Shown here: positions 35,530 through 43,543 of the stretch, in pieces
Layout of the letters: every line of letters begins with the position of its first letter
Numbering within the stretch: the stretch's first letter is position 1
Source of the DNA: Catellatospora sp. IY07-71
GTDB taxonomy: Bacteria > Actinomycetota > Actinomycetes > Mycobacteriales > Micromonosporaceae
DNA: 64,000 bases
Reading direction: 5' to 3'
NCBI RefSeq assembly: GCF_018326265.1
Contig: NZ_AP023360.1
Location: forward strand, 6,109,501 to 6,173,500
The notes under the pieces: generated by a model
Told to the model about the DNA's origin: nothing
Database searches by the model: none
What the model saw: the letters and a program-made list of their open reading frames with translations, nothing else
Translations under genes and position numbers: made by a program

Positions 35530-36171
35530 TCATGCGGCGTGAGTGAAGCTTGTGATCTTGGAACGCAATTGCCAGCCGAGACTCTCGTAGAGCGCACGTC
35601 CTTCCTCTGTCCCATGGAGTACAGCGGTCGCAGCCCCCTGGTCTGTGGCCGCGACCGTTAGTGCGTTCATCACCGCCGTGCCCAAGCCGCGGCGCTGATG
35701 TGCGGGATCGGTGGCGACACGATCCACGACGGCGACACCGTCCACCACGGCGGTGTATCCCGCCGCGGCGACCTCGCCCTCAAAATGCACGCGCACGTTG
35801 ATGACGCCCGCGTCGATCGTGGTGCTGAGGTCATAGCCGGCGGGCGCGCTCGGCGCGATCCGCCGCAGCGCGGTCGTCATGATCGGCTCGGGCGGCGTGC
35901 GTTGCCAGGCCGGCCCGAGCAGGGCCGCTACCGCGTCCTCGGCGGCGACAACGATGATCACACCGTGCGGAGCGGTGGCATCCTTCGCCGCGCTGCGCAC
36001 TGCGTCGAGGTCGTCGCGAAACACCAGACAGCGGGCGCGGGTCTTCGGCCGGACCTCGTCGATCCGCAGACCCCAGGCGGTCTCGACGGGCACGAAGTTG
36101 CGCCTCACCGCGGCCAAGCCTTTTGCCCAGCCGCGGAGTACGTCTGTTACTTCATGCGAGATCATCCGCAC
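35530..36171 (-). CDS. GNAT-family N-acetyltransferase
   Basis: A 213-residue protein whose C-terminal half is a GNAT domain: VDRVATDPAHQRRGLGTAVM contains the acetyl-CoA pyrophosphate-binding Q/RxxGxG motif, and the end has the typical ALYESLGWQ strand. The N-terminal half (DVLRGWAKGLAAVRRNFVPV) is of the kind seen in two-lobe acetyltransferases. The substrate is unknown. It is not in an operon. Confidence 0.8.
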   Translation of the reverse strand: MRMISHEVTDVLRGWAKGLAAVRRNFVPVETAWGLRIDEVRPKTRARCLVFRDDLDAVRSAAKDATAPHGVIIVVAAEDAVAALLGPAWQRTPPEPIMTTALRRIAPSAPAGYDLSTTIDAGVINVRVHFEGEVAAAGYTAVVDGVAVVDRVATDPAHQRRGLGTAVMNALTVAATDQGAATAVLHGTEEGRALYESLGWQLRSKITSFTHAA

Positions 36172-36284
36172 GAGAGTACTCGTAGGCCAGAGGGCCCCGT
36201 TGCACCGCTTTGGTGCTTCTGACCGGCAAAGCTACCGATCTTCGCTGGGGTGCTGGAGCCCGCCGGGCCGGGCCGGCAGGGATC

Positions 36285-36584
36285 TCACGACTGTCGCTCC
36301 GTGCCGGTGTCGAAGAAGCCCGACAGATAGTCGTCGGGTCCGAGTGCGCTCTCCCTGAGCAACGAGTACACCTCGTCGCCGTGCCCAGGGCGGTCGTCAC
36401 CGATGTGGTACGCCTGAGCCAGGCGGAGGTAACGGAACGACGTGGAGTCCTCGACGTACGAGGCGGCCTCCTGCTCGGCGAGTTCGATGGCCCCGTCCAG
36501 GGACTCTGCGTTCCAGAGCGTAAGGCGTTCCTCGTAGAGACCGGCCTCCCACTCGAAGACGCAGCGCACCCCATACCAGGCCAT
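36285..36584 (-). CDS. DUF4288-like small protein
   Basis: A 99-residue protein beginning MAWYGVRCVFEWE, with YEERLTLWNAESLDGAIELAEQEAASY following, the pattern of DUF4288 proteins. Acidic and soluble. A GGGGAGGA ribosome site precedes the ATG. Members often neighbour immunity or toxin genes, but no such partner is seen here. Function unknown. Confidence 0.65.
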   Translation of the reverse strand: MAWYGVRCVFEWEAGLYEERLTLWNAESLDGAIELAEQEAASYVEDSTSFRYLRLAQAYHIGDDRPGHGDEVYSLLRESALGPDDYLSGFFDTGTERQS

Positions 36585-36991
36585 GACCGGTCCTCCCCGT
36601 GGTTAGGCCGCCAGCATACGGAACGGGCGGCCAAACAGTTGGCACGCTCGGCGAGTGCCGGGTGGAACCTCCGACCGACTACGCGCGCCTTCAGCCCACC
36701 GATCACGTGCTGACCTGCTGCCACCGTCGCACGCACGGGTGCATTTGCCGGTGCCGGCCGGATCGGCGCCGCTGAACACTTACCGGAACAGCAGCATGAA
36801 CGGTCAGGTAACAACCCGGCGGGCGGGGTCAGATACGGCACGGCCGGCGTTCAGATAGACGGACCATGACGCTGCCGCCGATCCGGCGCGGTCAGGAGAT
36901 CGCGCCGGCCGCGACCACGACGCCCGCGATCGGCAGCCAGGTGCCGTGCTTGGTGCTCAGGGCGACCGATACGCGCGGCCAGCGGGCGGGC
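36585..36991. other. Non-coding stretch
   Basis: About 400 bases between the DUF4288-like gene and the esterase terminator. Short open frames have no ribosome site or family resemblance. No RNA gene was recognised. Confidence 0.4.
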
Positions 36992-37022
36992 GGGGGTGGG
37001 GAGCCGGCTGCGCCCCACCCCC
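36992..37022 (-). terminator. Terminator hairpin of the esterase gene
   Basis: GGGGGTGGGG (36992-37001) pairs perfectly with CCCCACCCCC (37013-37022), leaving an 11-base loop. It begins 11 bases past the stop of the leftward esterase gene. No T-run follows, as is common for actinomycete terminators. Confidence 0.65.
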
Positions 37023-37032
37023 GTCAGGTCGT

Positions 37033-38382
37033 TCAGGCGATGAGGCAGGCTGTGCCGTTGAGCGTGAATGAGGTCGGCTTTCCGGCGTTACCGGTGTGGT
37101 TCGCCTGGAAGCCGATGCTGATGGATCCGCCGGCGAGGATGCCCGCGTTGTAGTTCACGTTCCGGGCGGTCACCTGCCCCGAGGCGGGTGAGTACGTCGC
37201 ATTCCAGCCGGAGGTGATGACCTGCCCGCTGGGCAGGGTGAAGACCAGGGACCAGCCGTTGACCGCGGCGTTGGTGGTGTTGGTGATCGTGAGGTTCTCG
37301 ACCAGGCCGTTGCCCCACGCATCGATGGCGCTGCTGACCCGGCAGGAGCCGGTGCCGGGCGGCGAGGACGGGCTGGGGGACGTGGACGGGCTGGGGGACG
37401 TGGACGGGCTGGGCGGCGTGCTGGGGCTGGGCGGCGTGCTCGGACCGGTGGTGGTCAGGCCGAAGAACGCGACGGCAGCCGCGGCCATGCCGCTCGACGG
37501 CAGGCTGTGACCAGCACCCTGGATGCTGAGCGCCTCGACCCGCACGGTGCCCGACGAGTCGGCGAAGCGGCGGCGGTTCCAGTTCGCCTGCGGGGTGTCG
37601 GCGGAGGTGGGGGTCTGGCTGAGGCCGTGGACGTTGGTCCACTGCTCGACCGATTCCTGCAGCAGCGAGTACGGCACGAGGGTGTCGCTGGTGCCGTGCC
37701 ACAACTGCACCCGCGGCCGCGTTCCCGTGAAACCGGGATTGACCTGTCGCACCGCGTCACCCCACTGCTGCGGGGTCCGGTTCATGCTGCCACCGGTGCA
37801 CTGGCTGCTTCCCGGCGGGTAGTCGGCCGCGTTGGCGAAGCAGTTGAACGGCACGCCCATGAAGGACGCTCCGGCCTTGAACCTGTCCGGGTAGAGGGCG
37901 AGCATGTGCTGGGTCATCATGCCGCCGGAGGAACTGCCCGTGGCGAAGACGCGGTTCTGGTCACCGCCGTACTGGCGCGCGGCATAGTCGACCATCGACA
38001 TGATCGAGACGGGATCGCTGCCGCCGTCGCGGCGCTTGGCGGCGTCCGACCAGGTGTCGAAACACCTGCCGAAACCAGCCTCCTGCATGGCGCTCGGGTA
38101 GATGACGATGAAGCCGTACTGGTTGGCCAGCGAAGCGAACTCGCTGCCGGAGTAGAAACCGGGGCCGGAGCCCCCGCAGCCGTGCATGGCCACCACGATC
38201 GCGGGGTTGGCCGGCCGGGAGTCCGGAACGTAGACGTGCATGCGCATGCCGCCCGGGTTGCTGCCGAAGTTGGGCACCTCGACCAGCGAGGCGGCGAAGG
38301 CGGGCTGGATCGCCGGGATCGTGACCCCGGCCACCGCCAACGAGGCGGCGACGGCGAGCAGCAGCTTTCGTTTGATCTTCAT
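37033..38382 (-). CDS. Secreted PHB-depolymerase/feruloyl-acetylxylan-type esterase with CBM2
   Basis: A 449-residue secreted enzyme. A signal peptide ends at about residue 30 (IPAIQPAFA). The catalytic domain (about 32-320) is the PHB-depolymerase-like esterase fold, with MHGCGGSGPGF, nucleophile Ser in GSSSGG, an Asp in SDTLVPY and His in GAGHSLPS. A Pro-Ser-Thr linker of repeated PSPST units (about 325-350) leads to a family 2 carbohydrate-binding module (SCRVSSAIDAWGNG to NGTAC) with the two end cysteines. It probably removes acetyl or feruloyl groups from plant cell-wall xylan while bound to cellulose. AAGGAG precedes the ATG. Confidence 0.85.
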   Translation of the reverse strand: MKIKRKLLLAVAASLAVAGVTIPAIQPAFAASLVEVPNFGSNPGGMRMHVYVPDSRPANPAIVVAMHGCGGSGPGFYSGSEFASLANQYGFIVIYPSAMQEAGFGRCFDTWSDAAKRRDGGSDPVSIMSMVDYAARQYGGDQNRVFATGSSSGGMMTQHMLALYPDRFKAGASFMGVPFNCFANAADYPPGSSQCTGGSMNRTPQQWGDAVRQVNPGFTGTRPRVQLWHGTSDTLVPYSLLQESVEQWTNVHGLSQTPTSADTPQANWNRRRFADSSGTVRVEALSIQGAGHSLPSSGMAAAAVAFFGLTTTGPSTPPSPSTPPSPSTSPSPSTSPSPSSPPGTGSCRVSSAIDAWGNGLVENLTITNTTNAAVNGWSLVFTLPSGQVITSGWNATYSPASGQVTARNVNYNAGILAGGSISIGFQANHTGNAGKPTSFTLNGTACLIA

Positions 38383-38839
38383 GGTGTGTCTCCTTGGTTC
38401 CCCGCACTGTCGGGAAGGCCGCGGAGCCGCGCTGGCGCGACGTGCCCACGGCAAGCCGGTCGGCGGCTGAGGGGGTGGTGGCCGACGTGGTGGCGGCTGG
38501 CCCGCTGATGCACCGGGCCGGCCATGTCGCCCGATCGCCCGCACGTGACCACGCGCAGCACAGTTCCGCCGTGTTCTGGACTGCGACTGGTCCCCGACGC
38601 CCGGTTCCGCGGCCATCGCATGACATATAGAGTCCCTCGTGGACCAAAAACTGTCAATCGATGGAGGACAATAACTGAGGCCTGCGACCGGTCAGCCGGT
38701 TCGCAAGCTGCGAGCATGCCGGGTGGGCGACGTGTCGGCGACGTCGGCGGCGATCGCGCCACTGCGGAATTCCGCGGTCGATCCGACGGGACCACAGCTG
38801 TCGAGGGTCGGCGCTCCCCTTGAGAGCCGGGAGCGCCGA
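38383..38839. other. Upstream region of the esterase gene
   Basis: About 457 bases without a credible gene. The segment 38625-38680 is conspicuously A/T-rich. Read leftward it has a perfect TTGACA (38657-38652) but only a weak -10 at the right distance, so a promoter there is possible but unproven. Confidence 0.4.
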
Positions 38840-39658
38840 TCAGACCTTCCGGTAGCGGGCCTGGAAGTAGCAGTACACGCCGAAGACAGCGAAGCCGGCC
38901 GCGGCCGCCAGCAGCAGGCCGTACCCGAGCGGCTGGCGCGCAAGGGTGTGCAGGGCACCGTCGAGGCCGGTCGACTTGGCCGGATCGAAGGTGATGGCGG
39001 CGCTCGTGACGAGCACTCCGGCGACGGCGTACACCGCGCCTTTCGCCGCGTAGCCGAGCTGACCTGCCAGGACCGCCGCACGGGACTCGGCCGCGCTCAT
39101 CCGGTCACGTCGCAGGTGCCGCACGAAGCCCTTCGTGATGCCGTATCCGACCAGCACCAGACCGACCACGGTCACCGCGATGCCGGCGGTCCCGACCAGC
39201 CACGGCCCGCCGTCGCGGCCGAGCAGCCCGCTGGTCGCTTCGCGCTGGTGGCTGCCGGTGGCCGGATCGCCGCCACCGGCGACCTGGGCTGCGGTCGCGC
39301 TCAGGGCGAGGTAGGCGGCGGTACGGCCAGCGGACACGATCCGCTCCAGCGTGCGCCGGCCGCCGCGCTCGCCGAGATGGCCCACCGCGGCTTCGAACAG
39401 CTGCCAGATCGCCATCGCCAGCAGGCCGCCGGCGATGGCCCATACCAGCGCCCTGCCGAACGGCTGCGCGGCCAGCAGCCGGAACGCACCGGACTGGTCA
39501 CCCCGGGCTGACTGGCCGTTGGCGATCTGCACGGCGAGCCAGCCGACCGCGAGGTGCAGCAGTCCGTAACCGATGAAGCCGGCCCGGGTCAGGTTCTCCA
39601 AGGCGGTGCTGTTGCCGGCTGCCTGCGCCGTGCGGCGGGCTGTCGAGGTGAGATGCAT
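38840..39658 (-). CDS. DUF1206 membrane protein
   Basis: A 272-residue polytopic membrane protein with about six helices arranged as three two-helix repeats (GFIGYGLLHLAVGWLAVQ; AGRTAAYLALSATAAQV; GYAAKGAVYAVAGVLVTSA). This is the DUF1206 architecture common in actinobacteria. ATG39658 is used; an in-frame start 11 codons earlier is possible. Function unknown. It neighbours the IS30 element. Confidence 0.8.
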   Translation of the reverse strand: MHLTSTARRTAQAAGNSTALENLTRAGFIGYGLLHLAVGWLAVQIANGQSARGDQSGAFRLLAAQPFGRALVWAIAGGLLAMAIWQLFEAAVGHLGERGGRRTLERIVSAGRTAAYLALSATAAQVAGGGDPATGSHQREATSGLLGRDGGPWLVGTAGIAVTVVGLVLVGYGITKGFVRHLRRDRMSAAESRAAVLAGQLGYAAKGAVYAVAGVLVTSAAITFDPAKSTGLDGALHTLARQPLGYGLLLAAAAGFAVFGVYCYFQARYRKV

Positions 39659-39810
39659 GGCCTGCCGATACCGCCCGCCGGGAGGTGACAAACCCGCAGG
39701 CGTCGGTGTGCGTCACCGGGCCCCTGTCGCGGCAGACCGGTTGACGGGCGGTGATCGCCCGCTGGAGCAGTCGCCGGCGGCGTACCCCATCCGGTGCTCG
39801 GCGGATTCTA

Positions 39811-41081
39811 GGGGTCGTTGCAACACGTGGTTGGTTGTCTAGGCCGCGAGCAGTGTACGCAGGCGCTCGGCTGGGGTTTCCCAGCCGAGCGTTTTGCGTG
39901 GTCGGCCGTTGAGTTCGACGGCGACGGCGTCGAGGTGGTCACGGCTGTGGACGGATAGATCGGTTCCCTTGGGGAAGTACTGCCGCAGCAGGCCGTTGGT
40001 GTTCTCGTTCGAGCCGCGCTGCCATGGGCTGCCCGGATCGCAGAAGTAGACCGGAATGTCGGTGGCCACGCTGAAGGCGTGGTGGGCGGCCATTTCGGAT
40101 CCCTGGTCCCAGGTGAGGGAGCGGACCAGGTGGGCCGGTAGGGCTTGCACTGTCGCCTGGAGGGCGTCGCGCATGTGTTCGGCGCTGCGGCCGGTGGGCA
40201 GGTGGACGAGCATGACGTAGCGGGTGGAGCGTTCGACGAGCGTTCCGATGGCCGAACCGCCGTCCTTGCCGATGATCAGATCGCCTTCCCAATGGCCGGG
40301 CACGGCACGGTCCTCGACCTCGGCCGGCCGCTCGCTGATCATGACCATGGGGTGCGTGAACCGTGGCTGGCGGCTGGCCGCCTGCCGGTGCGGCTTGCGA
40401 CGGGCACGGCCGGTGCGCAGCGCACGGGTGAGTTCGCGGCGTAGCTCGCCTCGGCCCTGAACGTAGAGGGCCTGGTAGATCGTCTCGTGGACCACGTGCA
40501 TCTCCGGCCGCGCGGGGAATCGTCTGCGCAGAGCCTGACAGATCTGTTCCGGGCTCCACCGTTTGTCCAGGTGATCCTGGATGAAGTCCCGCAGGGCGGC
40601 ATTCTCTCCGATCTTGCCGGGCTTGGGGCGTGGTCGGCGGCCGTCGGCCCGGGCCTGAGCGGCATACGGTCGGTACTGGCCGTTACCCGGATGCCGATTA
40701 CGGCGGATCTCCCGGCTGATGGTGGACGGGCTGCGGCCGAGCTCTGCGGCTATCGCCCGCACCGAGGCCTTGTCCCGCAGCCGGTCGGCGATGTGGAGAC
40801 GATCAGCCTCCTGCAGATACCTCGACGACGCTCCGGGCGCCCGCTCTGCCTGAGCGGGCGCCCGGAGCCGGTTGGGGGCCATCCGGCCGTTGCGCCACTC
40901 GCGTCCGGTCCGTTCATGAACACCGACGCGTCGGGACGCCTCCCTGTTGCCATAGCCCTGCTGCACGAGCCGGAAGTATTCCTCCCGTTCAGCACGCAGC
41001 TTCTTCGGCCCCTGCGCCGTACGGTCAGTACGGATCTTGAAGTCCATCGCACCCCTTGAACTGGGGTGTTGCGACAACCAC
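39811..41081 (-). mobile_element. IS30-family insertion sequence
   Basis: About 1.27 kb containing one intact IS30-type transposase. Imperfect inverted ends can be seen: left GTCGTTGCAACAC (39814-39826) against right GTTGTCGCAACAC (plus strand 41067-41079 in reverse), 11 of 13 matching. Target duplications could not be fixed by eye. It separates the DUF1206 gene from the haem-protein operon, ending about 80 bases after its last gene. Confidence 0.75.
39839..41047 (-). CDS. IS30-family transposase
   Basis: A 402-residue transposase that seems complete. An N-terminal helix-turn-helix (REASRRVGVHERTGREWRN) and a second one (SVRAIAAELGRSPSTISREI) are followed by the DDE catalytic core: Asp in GHWEGDLI, Asp in LTWDQGSEM and Glu in NENTNGLLRQYFPKG. 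ATG41047 is chosen over an upstream TTG that would lie in the inverted end; GGGG just upstream can serve as ribosome site. Probably still active. Confidence 0.9.
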   Translation of the reverse strand: MDFKIRTDRTAQGPKKLRAEREEYFRLVQQGYGNREASRRVGVHERTGREWRNGRMAPNRLRAPAQAERAPGASSRYLQEADRLHIADRLRDKASVRAIAAELGRSPSTISREIRRNRHPGNGQYRPYAAQARADGRRPRPKPGKIGENAALRDFIQDHLDKRWSPEQICQALRRRFPARPEMHVVHETIYQALYVQGRGELRRELTRALRTGRARRKPHRQAASRQPRFTHPMVMISERPAEVEDRAVPGHWEGDLIIGKDGGSAIGTLVERSTRYVMLVHLPTGRSAEHMRDALQATVQALPAHLVRSLTWDQGSEMAAHHAFSVATDIPVYFCDPGSPWQRGSNENTNGLLRQYFPKGTDLSVHSRDHLDAVAVELNGRPRKTLGWETPAERLRTLLAA

Positions 41082-41159
41082 CAGAACTCAAGCTCCCTTT
41101 AGAGGGGCTTGCAGCGTTTGTCACACAGTCCCAGCCGGCATGCGGCCGGTTTCGGATGC

Positions 41160-42347
41160 TCAGAAAGGCGAGGGCGCCACACGTGTGACAGGCCCACGGG
41201 CTCGTCCGTTCGGCGCGGGTTCGTGGGGTGTGGTGCCGTTGGTGTTCTGGCGTAGTTGGGCGAGTTGCTGGTAGACGGCTCGGCGGGCGCGGTTCTGGTT
41301 GCCCAGTGGTCGGTGTGCTTCGAGTGCGTGCCATGGGTTGTAGCGGAGCCGGTCGGCGAGGTGGAACTGTTCGGCGGGGTCGATGGTCTGCTGGGGGATG
41401 GTGAGGGTGGCGACGGTCTGGTGTGGTGCGAGGTGTTCGGGCCAGATGACGGTGGCGTTCTCGATGGGCATGCGGTGTGGGTCGGTCTGGAGTTGGACGT
41501 CGAAGGCGAAGTGGGCGTCGGTGTGGTGGAGGGTGTGGATGAGGGCTTGTTGGAGGTAGTCGTCGGGTGGGTTCCAGCCGACGGCTGTGCGGGTGTCGGT
41601 GGTGGGTGTGAGGCGGTATTTCATGGCCTGGTCGGGGCCGAGCAGGTAGGGGACGCAGCTCCAGTACGGGGTTTCGAGCGGGCTGGTGTGGGTCCTGGCG
41701 TACAGCGCCTGCATGATCAGGTCCAGCAGGTGGGGCGAGCGCGGGTTGAGGAAGTAGCGCAGGGCAGAACCGGCGAAGACCTGCTCGCGGTAGGCGAGGT
41801 TCTCCGCCAGGGTGGCTGTGGTCGTGGTCGGCGCGCTCAGCGCGGTGAAGTCCTGCGTGTGCTGCTCGTCGTCGAGCAGCTTGCGGCCGGGCACGCCCAT
41901 CAGCTTGACGGCGATGGACAGGATGCCGTTGTCGCGGATGTCGGGCGGGCTGAAGGGGCCGGGCCCGGCGAACCGCACGCACGCGGGGTAGGTGCGCGGC
42001 TGGGCGAGGACACCGTGGCGTAGCCGGCTCGGCAGGCCGCTGTGGACGCTGAAGGAGCCCTGGACGACCGCGTACGTCTTGGTGTTGCCGGCGCGCAGGA
42101 ACGACCCGGGCTCGTACTCGCGTTTCATAAGCCGGGCCAGGACGTCGATGATCGCCTTGGTGTGCTCCTGCTCGTCCGGTCCGATCCTCTCCTCGGCGAT
42201 GCCCAGCTGCTCGTCGCGTCGGCTCGCGTTGACCAGCCACTGGACGGCGTCCTGCAGGGGCTGGCGCAGGGTGGCGTCGAACGCGGGCCGCACATAGGGG
42301 TCGATCTTGCGGAGGAACGCCAGCCCGGCGTCGACGACCTGGTTCAT
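41160..42347 (-). CDS. Catalase-related haem protein, copy 1
   Basis: A 395-residue member of the catalase-related superfamily (small, without the catalase C-terminal domain), like the haem enzymes that act on fatty-acid hydroperoxides (allene oxide synthase-type). The proximal haem-ligand motif RxxxY is likely Arg355-x3-Tyr359 (NRARRAVY). Where catalases have the distal His, the aligned motif is RAGNTKTYAV, giving Asn88. It is therefore unlikely to be a true catalase. ATG42347 overlaps the stop of copy 2 (ATGA). It ends the leftward operon; the last 20 residues differ from copy 2. Confidence 0.78.
   Translation of the reverse strand: MNQVVDAGLAFLRKIDPYVRPAFDATLRQPLQDAVQWLVNASRRDEQLGIAEERIGPDEQEHTKAIIDVLARLMKREYEPGSFLRAGNTKTYAVVQGSFSVHSGLPSRLRHGVLAQPRTYPACVRFAGPGPFSPPDIRDNGILSIAVKLMGVPGRKLLDDEQHTQDFTALSAPTTTTATLAENLAYREQVFAGSALRYFLNPRSPHLLDLIMQALYARTHTSPLETPYWSCVPYLLGPDQAMKYRLTPTTDTRTAVGWNPPDDYLQQALIHTLHHTDAHFAFDVQLQTDPHRMPIENATVIWPEHLAPHQTVATLTIPQQTIDPAEQFHLADRLRYNPWHALEAHRPLGNQNRARRAVYQQLAQLRQNTNGTTPHEPAPNGRARGPVTRVAPSPF
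41217..41718 (-). repeat. Conversion tract in catalase-like copy 1
   Basis: This 502-base block is nearly identical (four differences seen) to 42377-42878 in copy 2, at a constant offset of 1160. Base use inside is unusual: many TG/GT steps and a different third-position pattern from the rest of the genes. A second identical block of 121 bases is at 41828-41948. Confidence 0.8.
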
Positions 42348-43543
42348 CGGGTGGTTCTTCCTGGCTCGGCTGCGGTGGGTTCGTGGGGTGTGGTGCCGTT
42401 GGCGTTCTGGCGTAGTTGGGCGAGTTGCTGGTAGATGGCCCGGCGGGCGCGGTTCTGGTTGCCCAGTGGTCGGTGTGCTTCGAGTGCGTGCCATGGGTTG
42501 TAGCGGAGCCGGTCGGCGAGGTGGAACTGTTCGGCGGGGTCGATGGTCTGCTGGGGGATGGTGAGGGTGGCGACGGTCTGGTGTGGTGCGAGGTGTTCGG
42601 GCCAGATGACGGTGGCGTTCTCGATGGGCATGCGGTGTGGGTCGGTCTGGAGTTGGACGTCGAAGGTGAAGTGGGCGTCGGTGTGGTGGAGGGTGTGGAT
42701 GAGGGCTTGTTGGAGGTAGTCGTCGGGTGGGTTCCAGCCGACGGCTGTGCGGGTGTCGGTGGTGGGTGTGAGGCGGTATTTCATGGCCTGGTCGGGGCCG
42801 AGCAGGTAGGGGACGCAGCTCCAGTACGGGGTTTCGAGCGGGCTGGTGTGGGTCCTGGCGTACAGCGCCTGCATGATCGCGTTGAGCAGGCCCGGGTAGC
42901 CGGGGTTGAGGAAGTACAGGATGGGGATGCCCGCCGCCAGGTGCCGCTGCAGCTGAACGTTGGCCGCGACGTCCGGTGTGGTGAACATCGGCGCGCTCAG
43001 CGCGGTGAAGTCCTGCGTGTGCTGCTCGTCGTCGAGCAGCTTGCGGCCGGGCACGCCCATCAGCTTGACGGCGATGGACAGGATGCCGTTGTCGCGGATG
43101 TCGGGCGGCGCCGAAGGCCCCGGTCCGGACAGCCTGACCCACGCGGGATAGGTTCGGGACTGCGCGAAGACCCCGTGCCGAAGGTGTCCGGGAAGGCCGT
43201 CGTGGACGGTGAACTCGCCCCGCACGACGCCGTAGGTCTTGGTGTTGCCGGCCCGCAGCATCGCACCCGGCGGATACTTCGGCAGCGTGACAGCCTCGAG
43301 CAGGTCGGCGATCGCCGCGGCGTCGGCTGCCTCGCCCGGTCGGATGCTCTCTTCGGCGATGCCCAGGTGCTCGTCGCGTCGGCCCGCGTTGATCAGCCAC
43401 TGGACGGCGTCCTGCAAGGGCTGGCGCAGGGTCGCGTCGAACGCCGGCCGCACGTAGGGGTCCGCCCTGCGGGTCAGCTGGACGGCCGCCATGACGGTGT
43501 CGTTGAGACGTCGCTGCCACCAGGGGGCCGCGCCGGATGTCAC
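42344..43543 (-). CDS. Catalase-related haem protein, copy 2
   Basis: A 399-residue paralogue of copy 1 with the same signatures: Asn100 in RAGNTKTYGV at the expected distal position, and Arg367-x3-Tyr371 (NRARRAIY) as likely proximal haem ligand. The first 90 residues and the stretch around residues 210-245 differ clearly from copy 1, while other parts are the same, so the two may have distinct substrates with shared haem sites. GTG43543 overlaps the DyP stop (GTGA). Confidence 0.78.
   Translation of the reverse strand: MTSGAAPWWQRRLNDTVMAAVQLTRRADPYVRPAFDATLRQPLQDAVQWLINAGRRDEHLGIAEESIRPGEAADAAAIADLLEAVTLPKYPPGAMLRAGNTKTYGVVRGEFTVHDGLPGHLRHGVFAQSRTYPAWVRLSGPGPSAPPDIRDNGILSIAVKLMGVPGRKLLDDEQHTQDFTALSAPMFTTPDVAANVQLQRHLAAGIPILYFLNPGYPGLLNAIMQALYARTHTSPLETPYWSCVPYLLGPDQAMKYRLTPTTDTRTAVGWNPPDDYLQQALIHTLHHTDAHFTFDVQLQTDPHRMPIENATVIWPEHLAPHQTVATLTIPQQTIDPAEQFHLADRLRYNPWHALEAHRPLGNQNRARRAIYQQLAQLRQNANGTTPHEPTAAEPGRTTR
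42377..42878 (-). repeat. Conversion tract in catalase-like copy 2
   Basis: Partner of 41217-41718, about 99% identical. The matching second tract is 42988-43108. Confidence 0.8.

Noticed and set aside
37370-37440. Short tandem DNA repeats resembling a CRISPR or VNTR
   Set aside because: They encode the Pro-Ser-Thr linker of the esterase (PSPST units) in frame and without spacers.
41048-41077. TTG start for the IS30 transposase at 41077
   Set aside because: It would place the start in the inverted end of the element; ATG41047 gives the normal transposase start.
41217-42878. Direct repeats as a composite transposon or integration sites
   Set aside because: The repeats are the 3' parts of two paralogous genes in frame at constant offset, best explained by duplication and gene conversion.
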